Positions 7,493-15,945 of a DNA stretch of 34,890 nt are shown in pieces. Below the pieces are notes generated by a model that saw only the letters and a list, made by a program, of their open reading frames with translations, ran no database searches and was not told the DNA's origin. This DNA is from Lachnospiraceae bacterium (GTDB taxonomy: Bacteria; Bacillota; Clostridia; Lachnospirales; Lachnospiraceae), in NCBI GenBank assembly GCA_016293925.1, contig JAEDCX010000016.1, forward strand, positions 1 through 34,890. Direction: 5' to 3'. The translations under genes and the position numbers were made by a program. Positions within the stretch are counted from its first letter, which is position 1, and each line of letters opens with the position of its first letter.

Positions 7493-8068
7493 CTACAGCA
7501 ATCCCGAGAATCCACAGAATGCAATTGCCATCAAACCGGCAGTCACCAGCGTGATCGGCATTCCGCGGAATGCTTTCGGAACATCATTGAACTCCATCTT
7601 TTCTCTGATCCCCGCCAGAATAACAATTGCAATCGTAAATCCTACAGCGGTTGCAAATCCATTCACGATACTGGTCAGAATATCATATGATTTCTGTACA
7701 TTGGTCAGTGCAATTCCCAACACAGCACAGTTCGTCGTGATCAGCGGAAGATATACGCCAAGCGACTGATACAGTCCGGGCATTGCTTTTTTCAGAAACA
7801 TCTCCACCATCTGCACCAGGGCGGCAATCACCAGAATGAAAACGATTGTCTCCAGATAGGTAATATCCCACCGTTGCAGAATATAGGTATCTATTACGGC
7901 AGATACCGCGGAGGCCAGTGTAATGACGAAAATCACCGCCGCACCCATTCCGGCGGCCGTATTCACTTTCTTGGAAACACCCAGGAAAGGACAGAGTCCC
8001 AGGAACTGGCTCAAAACAACATTGTTCACAAAGGCGGCGCCGATTGCAATCAAAATCAGATTAGTCAT
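7493..8068 (-). CDS. rnfA: Electron transport complex subunit RnfA
   Basis: RnfA is an integral membrane subunit (191 residues, about six helices) that with RnfE holds an intramembrane iron-sulfur centre and forms part of the ion path. The two family cysteines are present, C26 in LCPFLGV and C114 in TTNCAVLG. The start is ATG 8068 with AAGGAGG upstream; a TTG three codons earlier directly abuts that Shine-Dalgarno and is unlikely. Start and rnfE stop overlap by eight bases, indicating translational coupling. Confidence 0.97.
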   Translation of the reverse strand: MTNLILIAIGAAFVNNVVLSQFLGLCPFLGVSKKVNTAAGMGAAVIFVITLASAVSAVIDTYILQRWDITYLETIVFILVIAALVQMVEMFLKKAMPGLYQSLGVYLPLITTNCAVLGIALTNVQKSYDILTSIVNGFATAVGFTIAIVILAGIREKMEFNDVPKAFRGMPITLVTAGLMAIAFCGFSGLL

Positions 8069-8882
8069 TCTTCTCAACCTCCTTCATCCCGTTTCCTGAA
8101 GCATCCGTCTCCGGTTCCTGCTTCCCTTCCTGCTTCTGCTCCGTATCCTGTTTCTTCTCTGTATCCTGCTTCTGACCGGAACGATCATCATAGAATCTCA
8201 TAGCGCATCCGCTCTCTCCACAGGCTTCACAATCGGAAGAACATCCTTGCGGCTTCTCGGTTCTGTCAGACGGAGTCTTCGCTCTGGAAGCTGCCACCGA
8301 CCGGATTTTGTTCTGCAGTGCCGTCAACATGGCAAGCACGAAGAATGCCCCCGGCGCCATGATAAATATACTGACCGGTACATAGGACTCCGGCATGACA
8401 TGACAGCCGAAAATCTCGCCTGCACCAAGCAGTTCCCTGAAAATACCGATACAGGTCAGCGCAAAAGAAAACCCGAGCCCCATTCCCAGTCCGTCGAAGA
8501 CCGACGGGAGTACCGGATTCTTGTACGCATAGGCTTCCGCACGTCCCAGAATAATACAATTGACCACAATAAGCGGAATGTAAATTCCCAGTGCATCATA
8601 CAGGGTCGGCAGAAATGCCTGCAGCAACAGCTGAACCACCGTCACAAACGATGCAATGATGACAATAAATGCCGGAATACGCACTCTGTTGGGAATCACC
8701 TTGCGAAGCAGGGAAATCAATGCATTGCTCAATACCAGAACCGCAGTGGTCGTAAGTCCCATTCCCAGACCATTCATCGCAGATGTGGTAACCGCAAGGG
8801 TGGGACACATGCCGAGGGTCAGCACGAAGGTGGGATTCTCCCGAACCAGTCCGTTGTATAAACGTTCTATTGCTTTATTCAT
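8061..8882 (-). CDS. rnfE: Electron transport complex subunit RnfE with cysteine-rich C-terminal tail
   Basis: RnfE is the homologue and membrane partner of RnfA. Residues 1-195 are the ordinary six-helix protein, with C26 in MCPTLAV and C109 in VNCIILGRAEAYA forming the shared metal site. The protein then continues to 273 residues, longer than the usual 195-230. The tail holds four close cysteines (214, 218, 221, 226; spacing C-x3-C-x2-C-x4-C) and a low-complexity stretch rich in Gln, Lys, Glu and Asp with the repeated unit KQDTE. By topology the tail is expected on the cytoplasmic side, but I did not verify this. The tail could bind metal or a cluster; that is inference. ATG 8882 follows GGGAGG and overlaps the rnfG stop by eight bases. 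Confidence 0.95.
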   Translation of the reverse strand: MNKAIERLYNGLVRENPTFVLTLGMCPTLAVTTSAMNGLGMGLTTTAVLVLSNALISLLRKVIPNRVRIPAFIVIIASFVTVVQLLLQAFLPTLYDALGIYIPLIVVNCIILGRAEAYAYKNPVLPSVFDGLGMGLGFSFALTCIGIFRELLGAGEIFGCHVMPESYVPVSIFIMAPGAFFVLAMLTALQNKIRSVAASRAKTPSDRTEKPQGCSSDCEACGESGCAMRFYDDRSGQKQDTEKKQDTEQKQEGKQEPETDASGNGMKEVEKND

Positions 8883-9459
8883 GTCTTACACCTCCCAGAT
8901 TATTGTAGTAATAATCAAGGCCGGCATTCACAGCCTCTGTGATGGCAGTTGTGGTTATGGTCGCACCACTGATTGCCTGTATCTGATTATCATAAACAGC
9001 TTCCTGCTTCACAATGGAAAACGAATCCACTGCTTTATTCTCAAACTGCGGAACCAGAACTTTCTCCGCATTCATACCGAGACCGGCAGTCTCACCGATC
9101 TGTGTGATGGAGATTCCGTTCGTCGTTCCGTCGACACGAATGCCGAGTGTGAAGGTAATGTCTCCTCCATAACCGTTGTGGGCTGTAATCACCATGACAT
9201 ACCCCATCTTCCCGCCATCCGGATCCTTGGCCACATACAGTTTCTCCAGATCACCGTCCGGGTAGTCCAGCCCCTTTCCGACATCCATAACCTCGAAACT
9301 GTCCGCATCCCTGAATACTGCGGCGCATGCCTTCTGCTCCGTCATTTTCTTCTGCTCCGCAATCGGTTCTTTGGTAATCTGGTAAACGAAACCGAGCGCC
9401 ACACCTGCGAACAAGGTAATCATCAGTATGATCCATGCTTCTTTTAACATCTGCTTCAT
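8875..9459 (-). CDS. rnfG: Electron transport complex subunit RnfG (flavoprotein)
   Basis: RnfG is a single-pass membrane protein (helix about 8-28) with an extracytoplasmic FMN-binding domain. In this 194-residue protein the flavinylation motif reads IQAISGATITT at 160-170, so T167 is the likely site of covalent FMN attachment by ApbE. The residue three before the Ser is Gln161 where many family members have Asp, a mild variation. The start ATG 9459 overlaps the rnfD stop as ATGA; an in-frame ATG at 9450 is an alternative. Confidence 0.96.
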   Translation of the reverse strand: MKQMLKEAWIILMITLFAGVALGFVYQITKEPIAEQKKMTEQKACAAVFRDADSFEVMDVGKGLDYPDGDLEKLYVAKDPDGGKMGYVMVITAHNGYGGDITFTLGIRVDGTTNGISITQIGETAGLGMNAEKVLVPQFENKAVDSFSIVKQEAVYDNQIQAISGATITTTAITEAVNAGLDYYYNNLGGVRHE

Positions 9460-10391
9460 GCTTTTTTCCCTGCCTTTCCCCCGAACGGTACAGGTCTGGT
9501 TACTTTTTCAATCAGCGGTACCAGCAGGTTTCCAATGATAATGGCATAGGATACGCCCTCTGCCGATGCGCCAAACAACCGGAAGAGTCCGGTCATTATC
9601 CCCAGGAAAACACCAAATACAATCTGTCCTTTTTTCGTAATCGGTCTGGTTGCGTAATCGGTCGCCATGAAAAAGGCACCCAGCATAAGTCCTCCGCCGG
9701 ACAACTGCGCAACAATATACGTTTCATTCACACCCTCACCGCTGAAGATGCACAGGAACAGAACAAAGGATATCAGATAGGAAAACGGAATTCTCAGGTC
9801 AATAATTCCCGCAAGCAGCAGAATGCATGCACCGATCAGAATCGCTATCACAGATGTCTCGCCAATGGTTCCGGCGGTGTTACCGAGAATCATATCCCAC
9901 ACTTCCACCTCCCCACCGCTTTTGATCACGGCAAGGGGGGTAGCTGACGTCATCCCGTCATAATTGAAATCCGTCATCAGCGATGCAAAGGACAGAAGCA
10001 GGAAACATCTGGCTCCCAGCGCCGGGTTCATAAAATTCTGTCCGATGCCGCCAAACAGCATCTTCACGATCACAATCGCAAATACGCCTCCGATCACAGG
10101 TATCCAGTATGGAACCGTAGACGGCAGATTCATCGCAAGCAAAAGTCCGGTCACCACCGCGGAACAATCCCGGATCGTAAACGGTTTCCTTAAGATCAGT
10201 TCAAACAGACACTCACTGGCCACACAGGTGGCAATACTGATCAGGATAATCACAGCCGCTCTGTAGCCAAAATGCCATATGCCAAAGCAGGCGGAAGGCA
10301 TGAGTGCCAGAATCACGGTCAGCATAATGCTGGTAGTGGATACCCTGCTTCTGACATGCGGATTGGATGATACTTTTAATAAATCGCTCAT
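9456..10391 (-). CDS. rnfD: Electron transport complex subunit RnfD (flavoprotein)
   Basis: RnfD is a polytopic membrane subunit (311 residues, eight or more hydrophobic segments) carrying covalent FMN. The motif DGMTSATPL at 145-153 marks T151 as the probable ApbE target. GGIGQNFMNPALGAR and GGLMLGAFFMATDYATRP are family hallmarks. ATG 10391 follows AGGAGGG; the gene is 15 bp after rnfC and overlaps rnfG by four bases. Confidence 0.97.
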   Translation of the reverse strand: MSDLLKVSSNPHVRSRVSTTSIMLTVILALMPSACFGIWHFGYRAAVIILISIATCVASECLFELILRKPFTIRDCSAVVTGLLLAMNLPSTVPYWIPVIGGVFAIVIVKMLFGGIGQNFMNPALGARCFLLLSFASLMTDFNYDGMTSATPLAVIKSGGEVEVWDMILGNTAGTIGETSVIAILIGACILLLAGIIDLRIPFSYLISFVLFLCIFSGEGVNETYIVAQLSGGGLMLGAFFMATDYATRPITKKGQIVFGVFLGIMTGLFRLFGASAEGVSYAIIIGNLLVPLIEKVTRPVPFGGKAGKKA

Positions 10392-10406
10392 GTACTTCTC
10401 TCCCTC

Positions 10407-11726
10407 CTATTTTTTCTTTCTGTCTTCCAGAATCTGCTTACGCATCGTTTTGATTGCCTGTGTCAGCTGGCGTCTGGCAGGACACACAAAACTACAACTG
10501 CCACATTCGCAGCACTCCATACCGCTCTGTGCCACAAATTCCTCCTTGCGGCCCTGGGCTGCATAATCTGCCAGAAGATTCGGCATGGCTCTTGCCGGAC
10601 AGGCCTCCAGACAACGACCGCACTTAATACATGCTGAGGGTTCAAACCTTGACACGTCATCCTTGGATAAACACAACAATGCAGACGCTGTTTTCGTCGT
10701 CGGAACATCAGTCATAAAAAGAGCAAAGCCCATCATCGGTCCGCCGGATATGATTTTCTCCGGCTTTCCGAGAAATCCGCCGGCCTCGTCAATCAGTTCC
10801 TGATAACTAGTACCGATGCGTACCTTATAATTCCTCGGGTTCCGGATCGCGTCCCCGGTAATCGTCACAATACGATTCATCAGTGGGCGTCCGTAGGTAA
10901 CCGCAAGATAGATTGCCGTCACGGTATCAATATTGTCAACGATGCAGCCCACATCGGCTGGCAGCTTGGTGGAATTCAGTTGCCGTCTCGTGGTTGCATA
11001 GATCAGCTGCCGCTCCGCACCCTGCGGATATTTGGTTTTCAGTGTCTTCACCATAATCTCCGGATTGTCCTTCACAAGCGCTTTCATCTTCTCAATACAA
11101 TCCGGTTTGTTGTCTTCAATGGCAATAATCCCCTTGGCGTGTTCAAACAGCCGCAGCATGATTTTCAGGCCACCGACCACCTTCTCCGGCTCCTCAATCA
11201 TCCTACGGTAGTCACTGGTCAGATACGGCTCACATTCCGCACCGTTTACAATCACATAATCAATTTTCTCCGGATGCTTCGGCTGGAGTTTCACATGTGT
11301 CGGAAACCCTGCGCCGCCCATTCCTACCACACCTGCCTTCTGAATCAATGCCAGAATCTCTTCTCTGGTCAGTTCCTTATACGGCTTCGGCTGTTCATAT
11401 TCTACTTCCTCGAACAGACCGTCATTCTCAATGATAATACTGTCCACCATATCTCCGGTGGTCACCCGACGGGGTTCGATCCCCTTCACCGTTCCGGAAA
11501 CCGTTGCATAGATGGGGGCTGAGACAAATCCGCCCTCCCTGGCAATCAGCTGGCCGGTCAACACATGATCCCCCTTGGATACCACAGGAATCGCCGGTGC
11601 ACCGATATGCTGGATCAGTGGATAAACCAGATCTCCCTTAGGCAGATATTCTCTGATTTTCTTATCCTTGGTGAGTTTCTTCCCATCGTACGGATGAACT
11701 CCCCCATGAAAAGTCTGTTTACTCAT
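10407..11726 (-). CDS. rnfC: Electron transport complex subunit RnfC (NADH-binding)
   Basis: RnfC is the cytoplasmic NAD(H)-reacting subunit, homologous to the NuoF flavoprotein. The 439-residue protein has an N-terminal barrel-sandwich region (KGDHVLTGQLIA...SAPIYATVSGTV), the nucleotide/FMN-binding segment GVVGMGGAGFPTHVKL...VNGAECEPYLTSDYR, an SLBB-like part, and two C-terminal [4Fe-4S] motifs, CIKCGRCLEACP and CCECGSCSFVCP. The family is often 435-450 residues in Clostridia, so this is complete. ATG 11726 follows AGGAAGG. It is the first gene of rnfCDGEAB. The complex oxidises reduced ferredoxin with NAD+ and exports sodium ions or protons; which ion cannot be told here. The upstream region is very AT-rich with no clear-cut sigma-A promoter. 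Confidence 0.97.
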   Translation of the reverse strand: MSKQTFHGGVHPYDGKKLTKDKKIREYLPKGDLVYPLIQHIGAPAIPVVSKGDHVLTGQLIAREGGFVSAPIYATVSGTVKGIEPRRVTTGDMVDSIIIENDGLFEEVEYEQPKPYKELTREEILALIQKAGVVGMGGAGFPTHVKLQPKHPEKIDYVIVNGAECEPYLTSDYRRMIEEPEKVVGGLKIMLRLFEHAKGIIAIEDNKPDCIEKMKALVKDNPEIMVKTLKTKYPQGAERQLIYATTRRQLNSTKLPADVGCIVDNIDTVTAIYLAVTYGRPLMNRIVTITGDAIRNPRNYKVRIGTSYQELIDEAGGFLGKPEKIISGGPMMGFALFMTDVPTTKTASALLCLSKDDVSRFEPSACIKCGRCLEACPARAMPNLLADYAAQGRKEEFVAQSGMECCECGSCSFVCPARRQLTQAIKTMRKQILEDRKKK

Positions 11727-11749
11727 AACGATACCTTCCTCTCGTGAAA

Positions 11750-11763
11750 ACCGTATAAACGGT
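11750..11763. promoter_or_regulatory. Inverted repeat upstream of rnfC (possible operator)
   Basis: ACCGT and ACGGT arms flank a four-base centre about 25 bp before the rnfC start codon. It is too short to be a terminator. It does not resemble the Rex site. An operator role is only a suggestion. Confidence 0.3.
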
Positions 11764-11825
11764 CTATCTCCAATATACTATTTTTCGTCAAAAAATACTA
11801 CACCCAAAACCAAAAATATGATAAA

Positions 11826-11850
11826 CTGAATGCATATGATGCGCATTCAG
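11826..11850. promoter_or_regulatory. Inverted repeat upstream of the YprB-like gene
   Basis: Perfect 8-bp arms CTGAATGC and GCATTCAG are separated by nine bases and end right at the ribosome binding site (GGAAAGGA) of the gene starting at 11864. A weak TATGAT (11835-11840) lies inside. It could be a repressor operator or a leader hairpin. Confidence 0.4.
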
Positions 11851-11863
11851 GAAAGGACTTTCT

Positions 11864-12967
11864 ATGAAAATCATCCGGAAACAATTATACAATCTAGAAT
11901 GGAACTATCCCTTTGAGCAGGTATGTCCTGCCGGGAAAGCAGTTTTTATGGATATTGAGACGACAGGCTTTGTCGCCCGTTCCTCCAGAGTCTACCTGAT
12001 CGGCTGTATTGTCCGTGAGGAAAACTGTTTCACTGCCTATCAATGGTTCAGTGAGAACAACGAGGATGAAGTCAATATCCTACGCTCCTTTGCGGATTTC
12101 GTAAAAGACGATGCCTTTATTGTTCATTTCAACGGGAATCATTTTGACATCCCGTATCTGGATGAGAAATTTGTGCAGTACGGGATCGATTGCTGCCTGT
12201 CCCGCCATGACGGGCTGGATCTCTACCGCCGCATTGCTCCCTACAAATCATTCCTGAAGCTGCCCAACTGTAAGCAGAAAACCATTGAGACTTATCTTGG
12301 CATTCTTCGCCGCGACGTTCTGGCGGGCGATGAACTGATCGGAGTCTATCTCCACTATGTATCGGAACCCAATGAGTACGACCGGGATCTTCTTCTGCTC
12401 CACAATCTGGAGGATATCGAAGGTCTGGTTCAGATTCTTCCGATTCTCGCCTATGTGGATCTGTTCAACCGTCCGTTTACGGTGACCAAGGTGCAGGCAA
12501 ACTATTATAATGATTTCTCGGGTTCTCCCGACCAGGAACTGGTCATGAAGATCAAACTGGATACTCCGCTTCCGATTCAGGTCACGGAGCAGGCCAACCG
12601 CTGTCTGTTTACCGGTCTGGATACCTCCTGTACCATCAAAGTCCCGATCTACAGCGGTGAGTTGAAATATTTCTATTCAAACTACAAAGAGTATTACTAT
12701 CTTCCGGAGGAAGATGTGGCGCTACACAAGGCAGTTGCTGCATATGTCGATCCTGCCCACCGGGTTCCGGCTACGGCAGCCACCTGCTATACCAGAAAAT
12801 GCTCCGAATATCTTCCGGAATGGTCCCCCGTTCTGGAACCCTTCTTCAAAAAAGAGTATAACAGCCGGGAAAGTTATTTTGAACTGACAGAAGAAATCAA
12901 GCAGGACCGGGAACTGTTTACCCGGTACGCTGAGCATATCCTGCAGATGATCATCAACAGCATCTGA
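11864..12967 (+). CDS. YprB-like DEDD-family ribonuclease H-like exonuclease
   Basis: The N-terminal half (about residues 20-200) is an RNase H-like 3'-5' exonuclease fold of the YprB group. Its metal-binding acids are in VFMDIETTGF (D30, E32), in HFNGNHFDIPYLDE and in HNLEDIEGL. The arrangement is DEDD, and DEDD enzymes use two metal ions to degrade nucleic acid from the 3' end. The C-terminal 160 residues, rich in Tyr and containing two Cys, have no domain I recognise. The 367-residue protein starts at ATG 11864 after AAAGGA. It reads alone, divergent from rnfC and convergent with cheR. The physiological substrate is not known for this group; the fold call is firm. Confidence 0.85.
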   Translation: MKIIRKQLYNLEWNYPFEQVCPAGKAVFMDIETTGFVARSSRVYLIGCIVREENCFTAYQWFSENNEDEVNILRSFADFVKDDAFIVHFNGNHFDIPYLDEKFVQYGIDCCLSRHDGLDLYRRIAPYKSFLKLPNCKQKTIETYLGILRRDVLAGDELIGVYLHYVSEPNEYDRDLLLLHNLEDIEGLVQILPILAYVDLFNRPFTVTKVQANYYNDFSGSPDQELVMKIKLDTPLPIQVTEQANRCLFTGLDTSCTIKVPIYSGELKYFYSNYKEYYYLPEEDVALHKAVAAYVDPAHRVPATAATCYTRKCSEYLPEWSPVLEPFFKKEYNSRESYFELTEEIKQDRELFTRYAEHILQMIINSI

Positions 12968-12980
12968 CAGTTTCCCGCAA

Positions 12981-13024
12981 TCAAAACGGTCAGGGTACTC
13001 CCGTTACCGAGCGCACCCTGACCG
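12981..13024 (-). terminator. Terminator of cheR
   Basis: Perfect 10-bp arms CGGTCAGGGT (12987-12996) and ACCCTGACCG (13015-13024) flank an 18-base loop. On the minus strand the stem is followed by TTTTGATT, so it ends cheR transcripts; on the plus strand there is no U-run, but the same stem follows the YprB-like gene. Confidence 0.7.
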
Positions 13025-13055
13025 GCTCTGTAGTATGCGGCAACGTCTGCCTCCA

Positions 13056-13832
13056 CTACGGTTTCTGATAGTAGAAAGAATTCTTGCGGGTATATCCGAT
13101 ATCCTTGTAATCCACGATCTGCTCTGTACTTCCGATAAACAGAACCCCTCCCGGAGCAAGAGAGTTGTAGAACTTCCGGAACACCTCGTCTTTCGCTTCT
13201 TCCGTAAAATAGATCAAAACATTACGGCACACGATCATATGATAGTTCATCTGATAGATATCCTTCAGAAGATTGTGCTGTTTGAATTCGACCCTGGCTT
13301 TGATCTCATCCGCAATCTTATAGGACGGTCCGATCTGGGTGAAATACTTCTTTCGCAGATCCTCCGGCACATTCATGATGCTCTTCTGGGCGTACAGACC
13401 TGTCTTCGCCTTTTCCAGAATCACTTTGTCCAGATCCGTTGCATAGATCTTAATCTGATTCAACGGAACATATCTGCTCAATGCCATCACAAGGGAATAC
13501 GGCTCGTCCCCCGTGGAACATGCCGCACTCCATATTTTCAGCTGATTACCGAATTTACGGATCAGTTCCGGGAAAATCTCTTTGTCCATAAACTGCCACT
13601 GATCCGGGTTTCGATAGAACTCCGAAACATTGATCGTCAGATATGTGACAAAATCATTGAACTGCTGTTTATCATTCTTGATCAGTTTTACATATTCCTC
13701 ATAATTGCCGGCTTCCGATTTCCCGATCAGCGTATCGATTCTCCGCTTCATCTGCCGTTCTTTATAACTGTTCAAGTCAATCTGCGTCATGGAGTAGATT
13801 GCTTTTTTGAACTCTTCATAGGTAAATTCCAT
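13056..13832 (-). CDS. cheR: CheR-type protein-glutamate methyltransferase
   Basis: CheR transfers methyl groups from S-adenosylmethionine to glutamates of chemoreceptors. The 258-residue protein has the helical N-terminal domain (MEFTYEEFKKAI...YKERQMKRRIDTLI) and the methyltransferase domain: NVSEFYRNPDQW, IWSAACSTGDEPYSLVM (SAM loop, Asp in place of the usual Glu), IYATDLDKVILEKA, and CRNVLIYF...GGVLFIGSTE. The length is normal. ATG 13832 is chosen with GGAGGG upstream; a TTG nine codons earlier overlaps the previous terminator. No receptor, CheB or CheA is adjacent. The gene begins only about 20 bp after a terminator U-run, so it must have a promoter inside the S1 gene end or depend on read-through. 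Confidence 0.95.
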   Translation of the reverse strand: MEFTYEEFKKAIYSMTQIDLNSYKERQMKRRIDTLIGKSEAGNYEEYVKLIKNDKQQFNDFVTYLTINVSEFYRNPDQWQFMDKEIFPELIRKFGNQLKIWSAACSTGDEPYSLVMALSRYVPLNQIKIYATDLDKVILEKAKTGLYAQKSIMNVPEDLRKKYFTQIGPSYKIADEIKARVEFKQHNLLKDIYQMNYHMIVCRNVLIYFTEEAKDEVFRKFYNSLAPGGVLFIGSTEQIVDYKDIGYTRKNSFYYQKP

Positions 13833-13852
13833 CTCATCCGCCCTCCGCTGTA

Positions 13853-13882
13853 GAAACAAAAAGCGCAGCCTTAAGCTACGCT
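13853..13882 (-). terminator. Terminator after the S1 gene
   Basis: On the minus strand an 8-bp stem (13875-13882 with 13862-13869, one G-U pair) and a five-base loop are followed by TTTTTGTTT. It ends the ispH-S1 transcript and lies directly before the cheR ribosome binding site. Confidence 0.75.
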
Positions 13883-13904
13883 CTTGTTATTATGTTGAAA
13901 AGAA

Positions 13905-15041
13905 TTACTGCTCTTCGTTGGCAATCACTTCATCAATGTTCACGGATACAACATCTGCATCCTCTTCCGCTTTCTCCTCCGCAGGATCCGGAGCGAACAT
14001 TGCTTTGATGCTTAAGCTGATTTTCTTATCTGTTTCGTTAAAATCAACCACCTTGGCAGTTATCATCTCACCGATCTTCAGGACATCGGACGGCTTCTCT
14101 ACGTGTTCCTTGGAAATCTGGGAAACATGCAGAAGTGCATCCACTCCATCCTCCAGTTCAACGAAAGCACCGAAATCTGTCATTCTGGCTACTTTACCCT
14201 CTACAACGTTTCCTACCGCATACTTGCTAGCTGCGTCAATCCAGGGATTCTTATCTGCAAACTTGAGACTCAGGGCAATCTTGTTGCCATCGATCTCTTT
14301 GATCAATACGGAAACCTTGTCCCCCTGGCTGAATACCTTCTTCGGGCTCTCCACATGTCCCCAGGACATCTCGGAAATATGAAGCAGACCATCTACTCCA
14401 CCCAGGTCAATGAATGCACCGAAATCCGTAACATTCTTCACGGTTCCTTCTACAACATCACCCTCTTTGATCTTCTCCAGAAGAGCCTTCTGCAGTTCAC
14501 TCTTTCTGCTGACAATCAGCTGCTTACGGTCACCGATATATCTTCTCTTCTTGGGATTGTATTCGCTCACTACGAACTCAATCTCCTGACCTGCGTATTT
14601 GGTCAGATCCTTCTCATACACATCTGATACGAGACTCGCCGGAATGAAGATTCTGACTTCATCCACAACCACGCAGATACCACCCTCCAGAACCTGGCTG
14701 ACTTTGGCTGTGAGCACTTCTTTGTTATTGAAAGCATCCTCAATTCTCTTGTTGCCTCTGTCTGCAGCGATTCTCTTATAAGACAGAACCACCTGTCCCT
14801 CGCCGTCGTTCACTTTGATTACCTTGGTGGTAATCTTGTCACCCTCATGCAGAACGGTTGTCAGATCCAGATTCGGTTCACTGGAATACTCATGTCTCGT
14901 CAGAATACCATCTGATTTATACCCAATGTTCAGTACTGCCTCTTCAGGCTTCACGCTGATAACTGTACCCTCGACTACCTCTCCTGTATGTATTGTTTTG
15001 AATGACTCTTCCAGCATTTGTTCAAAAGTTAAGTCTGACAT
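13905..15041 (-). CDS. rpsA: S1-domain RNA-binding protein (30S ribosomal protein S1-like)
   Basis: The 378-residue protein has four S1 repeats: about 20-90 (GEVVEGTVISV), 105-170 (less regular, VLTAKVSQVLEGG), 190-260 (GDVVEGTVKNVTDFGAFIDLGGVDGLLHISEMSW) and 275-350 (GNVVEGKVARMTDFGAFVELEDGVDALLHVSQIS), then an acidic tail. Four repeats is typical of the short Gram-positive S1 homologues, against six in E. coli; how far these act in ribosomal mRNA binding is unsettled. ATG 15041 follows GAGGAGG and lies inside the end of ispH with a 20-bp overlap, a strong sign of coupling. In some Clostridium species the two are annotated as one fused protein. Confidence 0.93.
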   Translation of the reverse strand: MSDLTFEQMLEESFKTIHTGEVVEGTVISVKPEEAVLNIGYKSDGILTRHEYSSEPNLDLTTVLHEGDKITTKVIKVNDGEGQVVLSYKRIAADRGNKRIEDAFNNKEVLTAKVSQVLEGGICVVVDEVRIFIPASLVSDVYEKDLTKYAGQEIEFVVSEYNPKKRRYIGDRKQLIVSRKSELQKALLEKIKEGDVVEGTVKNVTDFGAFIDLGGVDGLLHISEMSWGHVESPKKVFSQGDKVSVLIKEIDGNKIALSLKFADKNPWIDAASKYAVGNVVEGKVARMTDFGAFVELEDGVDALLHVSQISKEHVEKPSDVLKIGEMITAKVVDFNETDKKISLSIKAMFAPDPAEEKAEEDADVVSVNIDEVIANEEQ

Positions 15042-15870
15042 AATTTTGAACCTCCTCAATAATATTATTCGGGGTAGACGCTCCTGCTGTTATTCCTACA
15101 GTTTCAGCAGCATCAGGTATTCCGAAATTCAAATCGTCCCTTGATTGTATAAAAAATGTATTCTTGCATTCCCTGCTACAGATCTCATACAATTTCCTGG
15201 TGTTGGAACTGTTCGCTCCACCAATCACGATCATCGCATCAACTTCTGCCGCTAGACAACGTGCCTCTGTTTGTCTGGCTTCCGTAGCGTTACAGATAGT
15301 ATCCACAACACTAACATCATAACCTTTTTCACAGAAAATTTCAACTAATTCTTGAAATTTCTTGTAGTTAAATGTCGTCTGGGCTACCATACATATTCTT
15401 GTATCTTTTTCATACTGCAGATTTCTGATTTCCGCTTCGGTTCTGACAACCGTACAATTCCCTTCACACCAGCCTCTGATTCCCTCCACTTCCGGATGTC
15501 CCAGATCACCGACAATAAGAATCTGGCAGCCCTCCAGGCTCTTCTCATGCACCACATCGTGGATTCGTTTCACAAAGGGGCAGGTGGCATCCACACAGCG
15601 AAGACCCTGACGTTCCATTTTCTCATAGATATCTTTCGATACTCCGTGGGACCGGATAATCACGGTGCCTTCCTGCAGCGCCTCCAGTTCCGCTTCGGAA
15701 TGGAGAACCGTCACTCCCTGCTCCTCCAGTTCCTGCACAACCTGTTCATTGTGAATGATCGGACCGTAGGTATATATTTTCTGACCGGTCTGTATCTGCT
15801 CATATACGGTATCCACTGCTCTTTTGACACCGAAACAGAATCCTGCGCTCTTAGCAAGTCTTACTTCCAT
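15022..15870 (-). CDS. ispH: 4-hydroxy-3-methylbut-2-enyl diphosphate reductase
   Basis: IspH carries out the last step of the MEP isoprenoid pathway, forming IPP and DMAPP with a [4Fe-4S] enzyme. All three cluster cysteines are present: GFCFGVKRAV (C12), DATCPFV and DTICNATEARQ. The substrate-binding residues in HNEQVV, RSHGV, GHPEVEG, QTTFN and GGANSSNT, and the late ITAGASTPNNIIEEV, are also intact. The 282-residue protein starts at ATG 15870 after GGGAG; 19 in-frame upstream codons are ignored. It is preceded by cmk (114 bp) and overlaps the S1 gene, the usual clostridial order. Its cluster could be supplied by the SufCB pair in this window. Confidence 0.97.
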   Translation of the reverse strand: MEVRLAKSAGFCFGVKRAVDTVYEQIQTGQKIYTYGPIIHNEQVVQELEEQGVTVLHSEAELEALQEGTVIIRSHGVSKDIYEKMERQGLRCVDATCPFVKRIHDVVHEKSLEGCQILIVGDLGHPEVEGIRGWCEGNCTVVRTEAEIRNLQYEKDTRICMVAQTTFNYKKFQELVEIFCEKGYDVSVVDTICNATEARQTEARCLAAEVDAMIVIGGANSSNTRKLYEICSRECKNTFFIQSRDDLNFGIPDAAETVGITAGASTPNNIIEEVQNYVRLNF

Positions 15871-15945
15871 AGTATCTCCCTGCACAAAATATTTATTCAT
15901 ACGGCCGGCATCCCTGCCGTGCACCACCGGTTTGTCTCTATTGCG

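Noticed and set aside
8093..8230. Frameshift or fusion at the end of rnfE
   Set aside because: The frame is continuous, and the downstream rnfA start overlaps its stop in the usual coupled way, so the tail is part of the protein.
13035..13853. Open plus-strand frame of 272 codons opposite cheR
   Set aside because: It is an antisense shadow; cheR motifs are complete on the minus strand.
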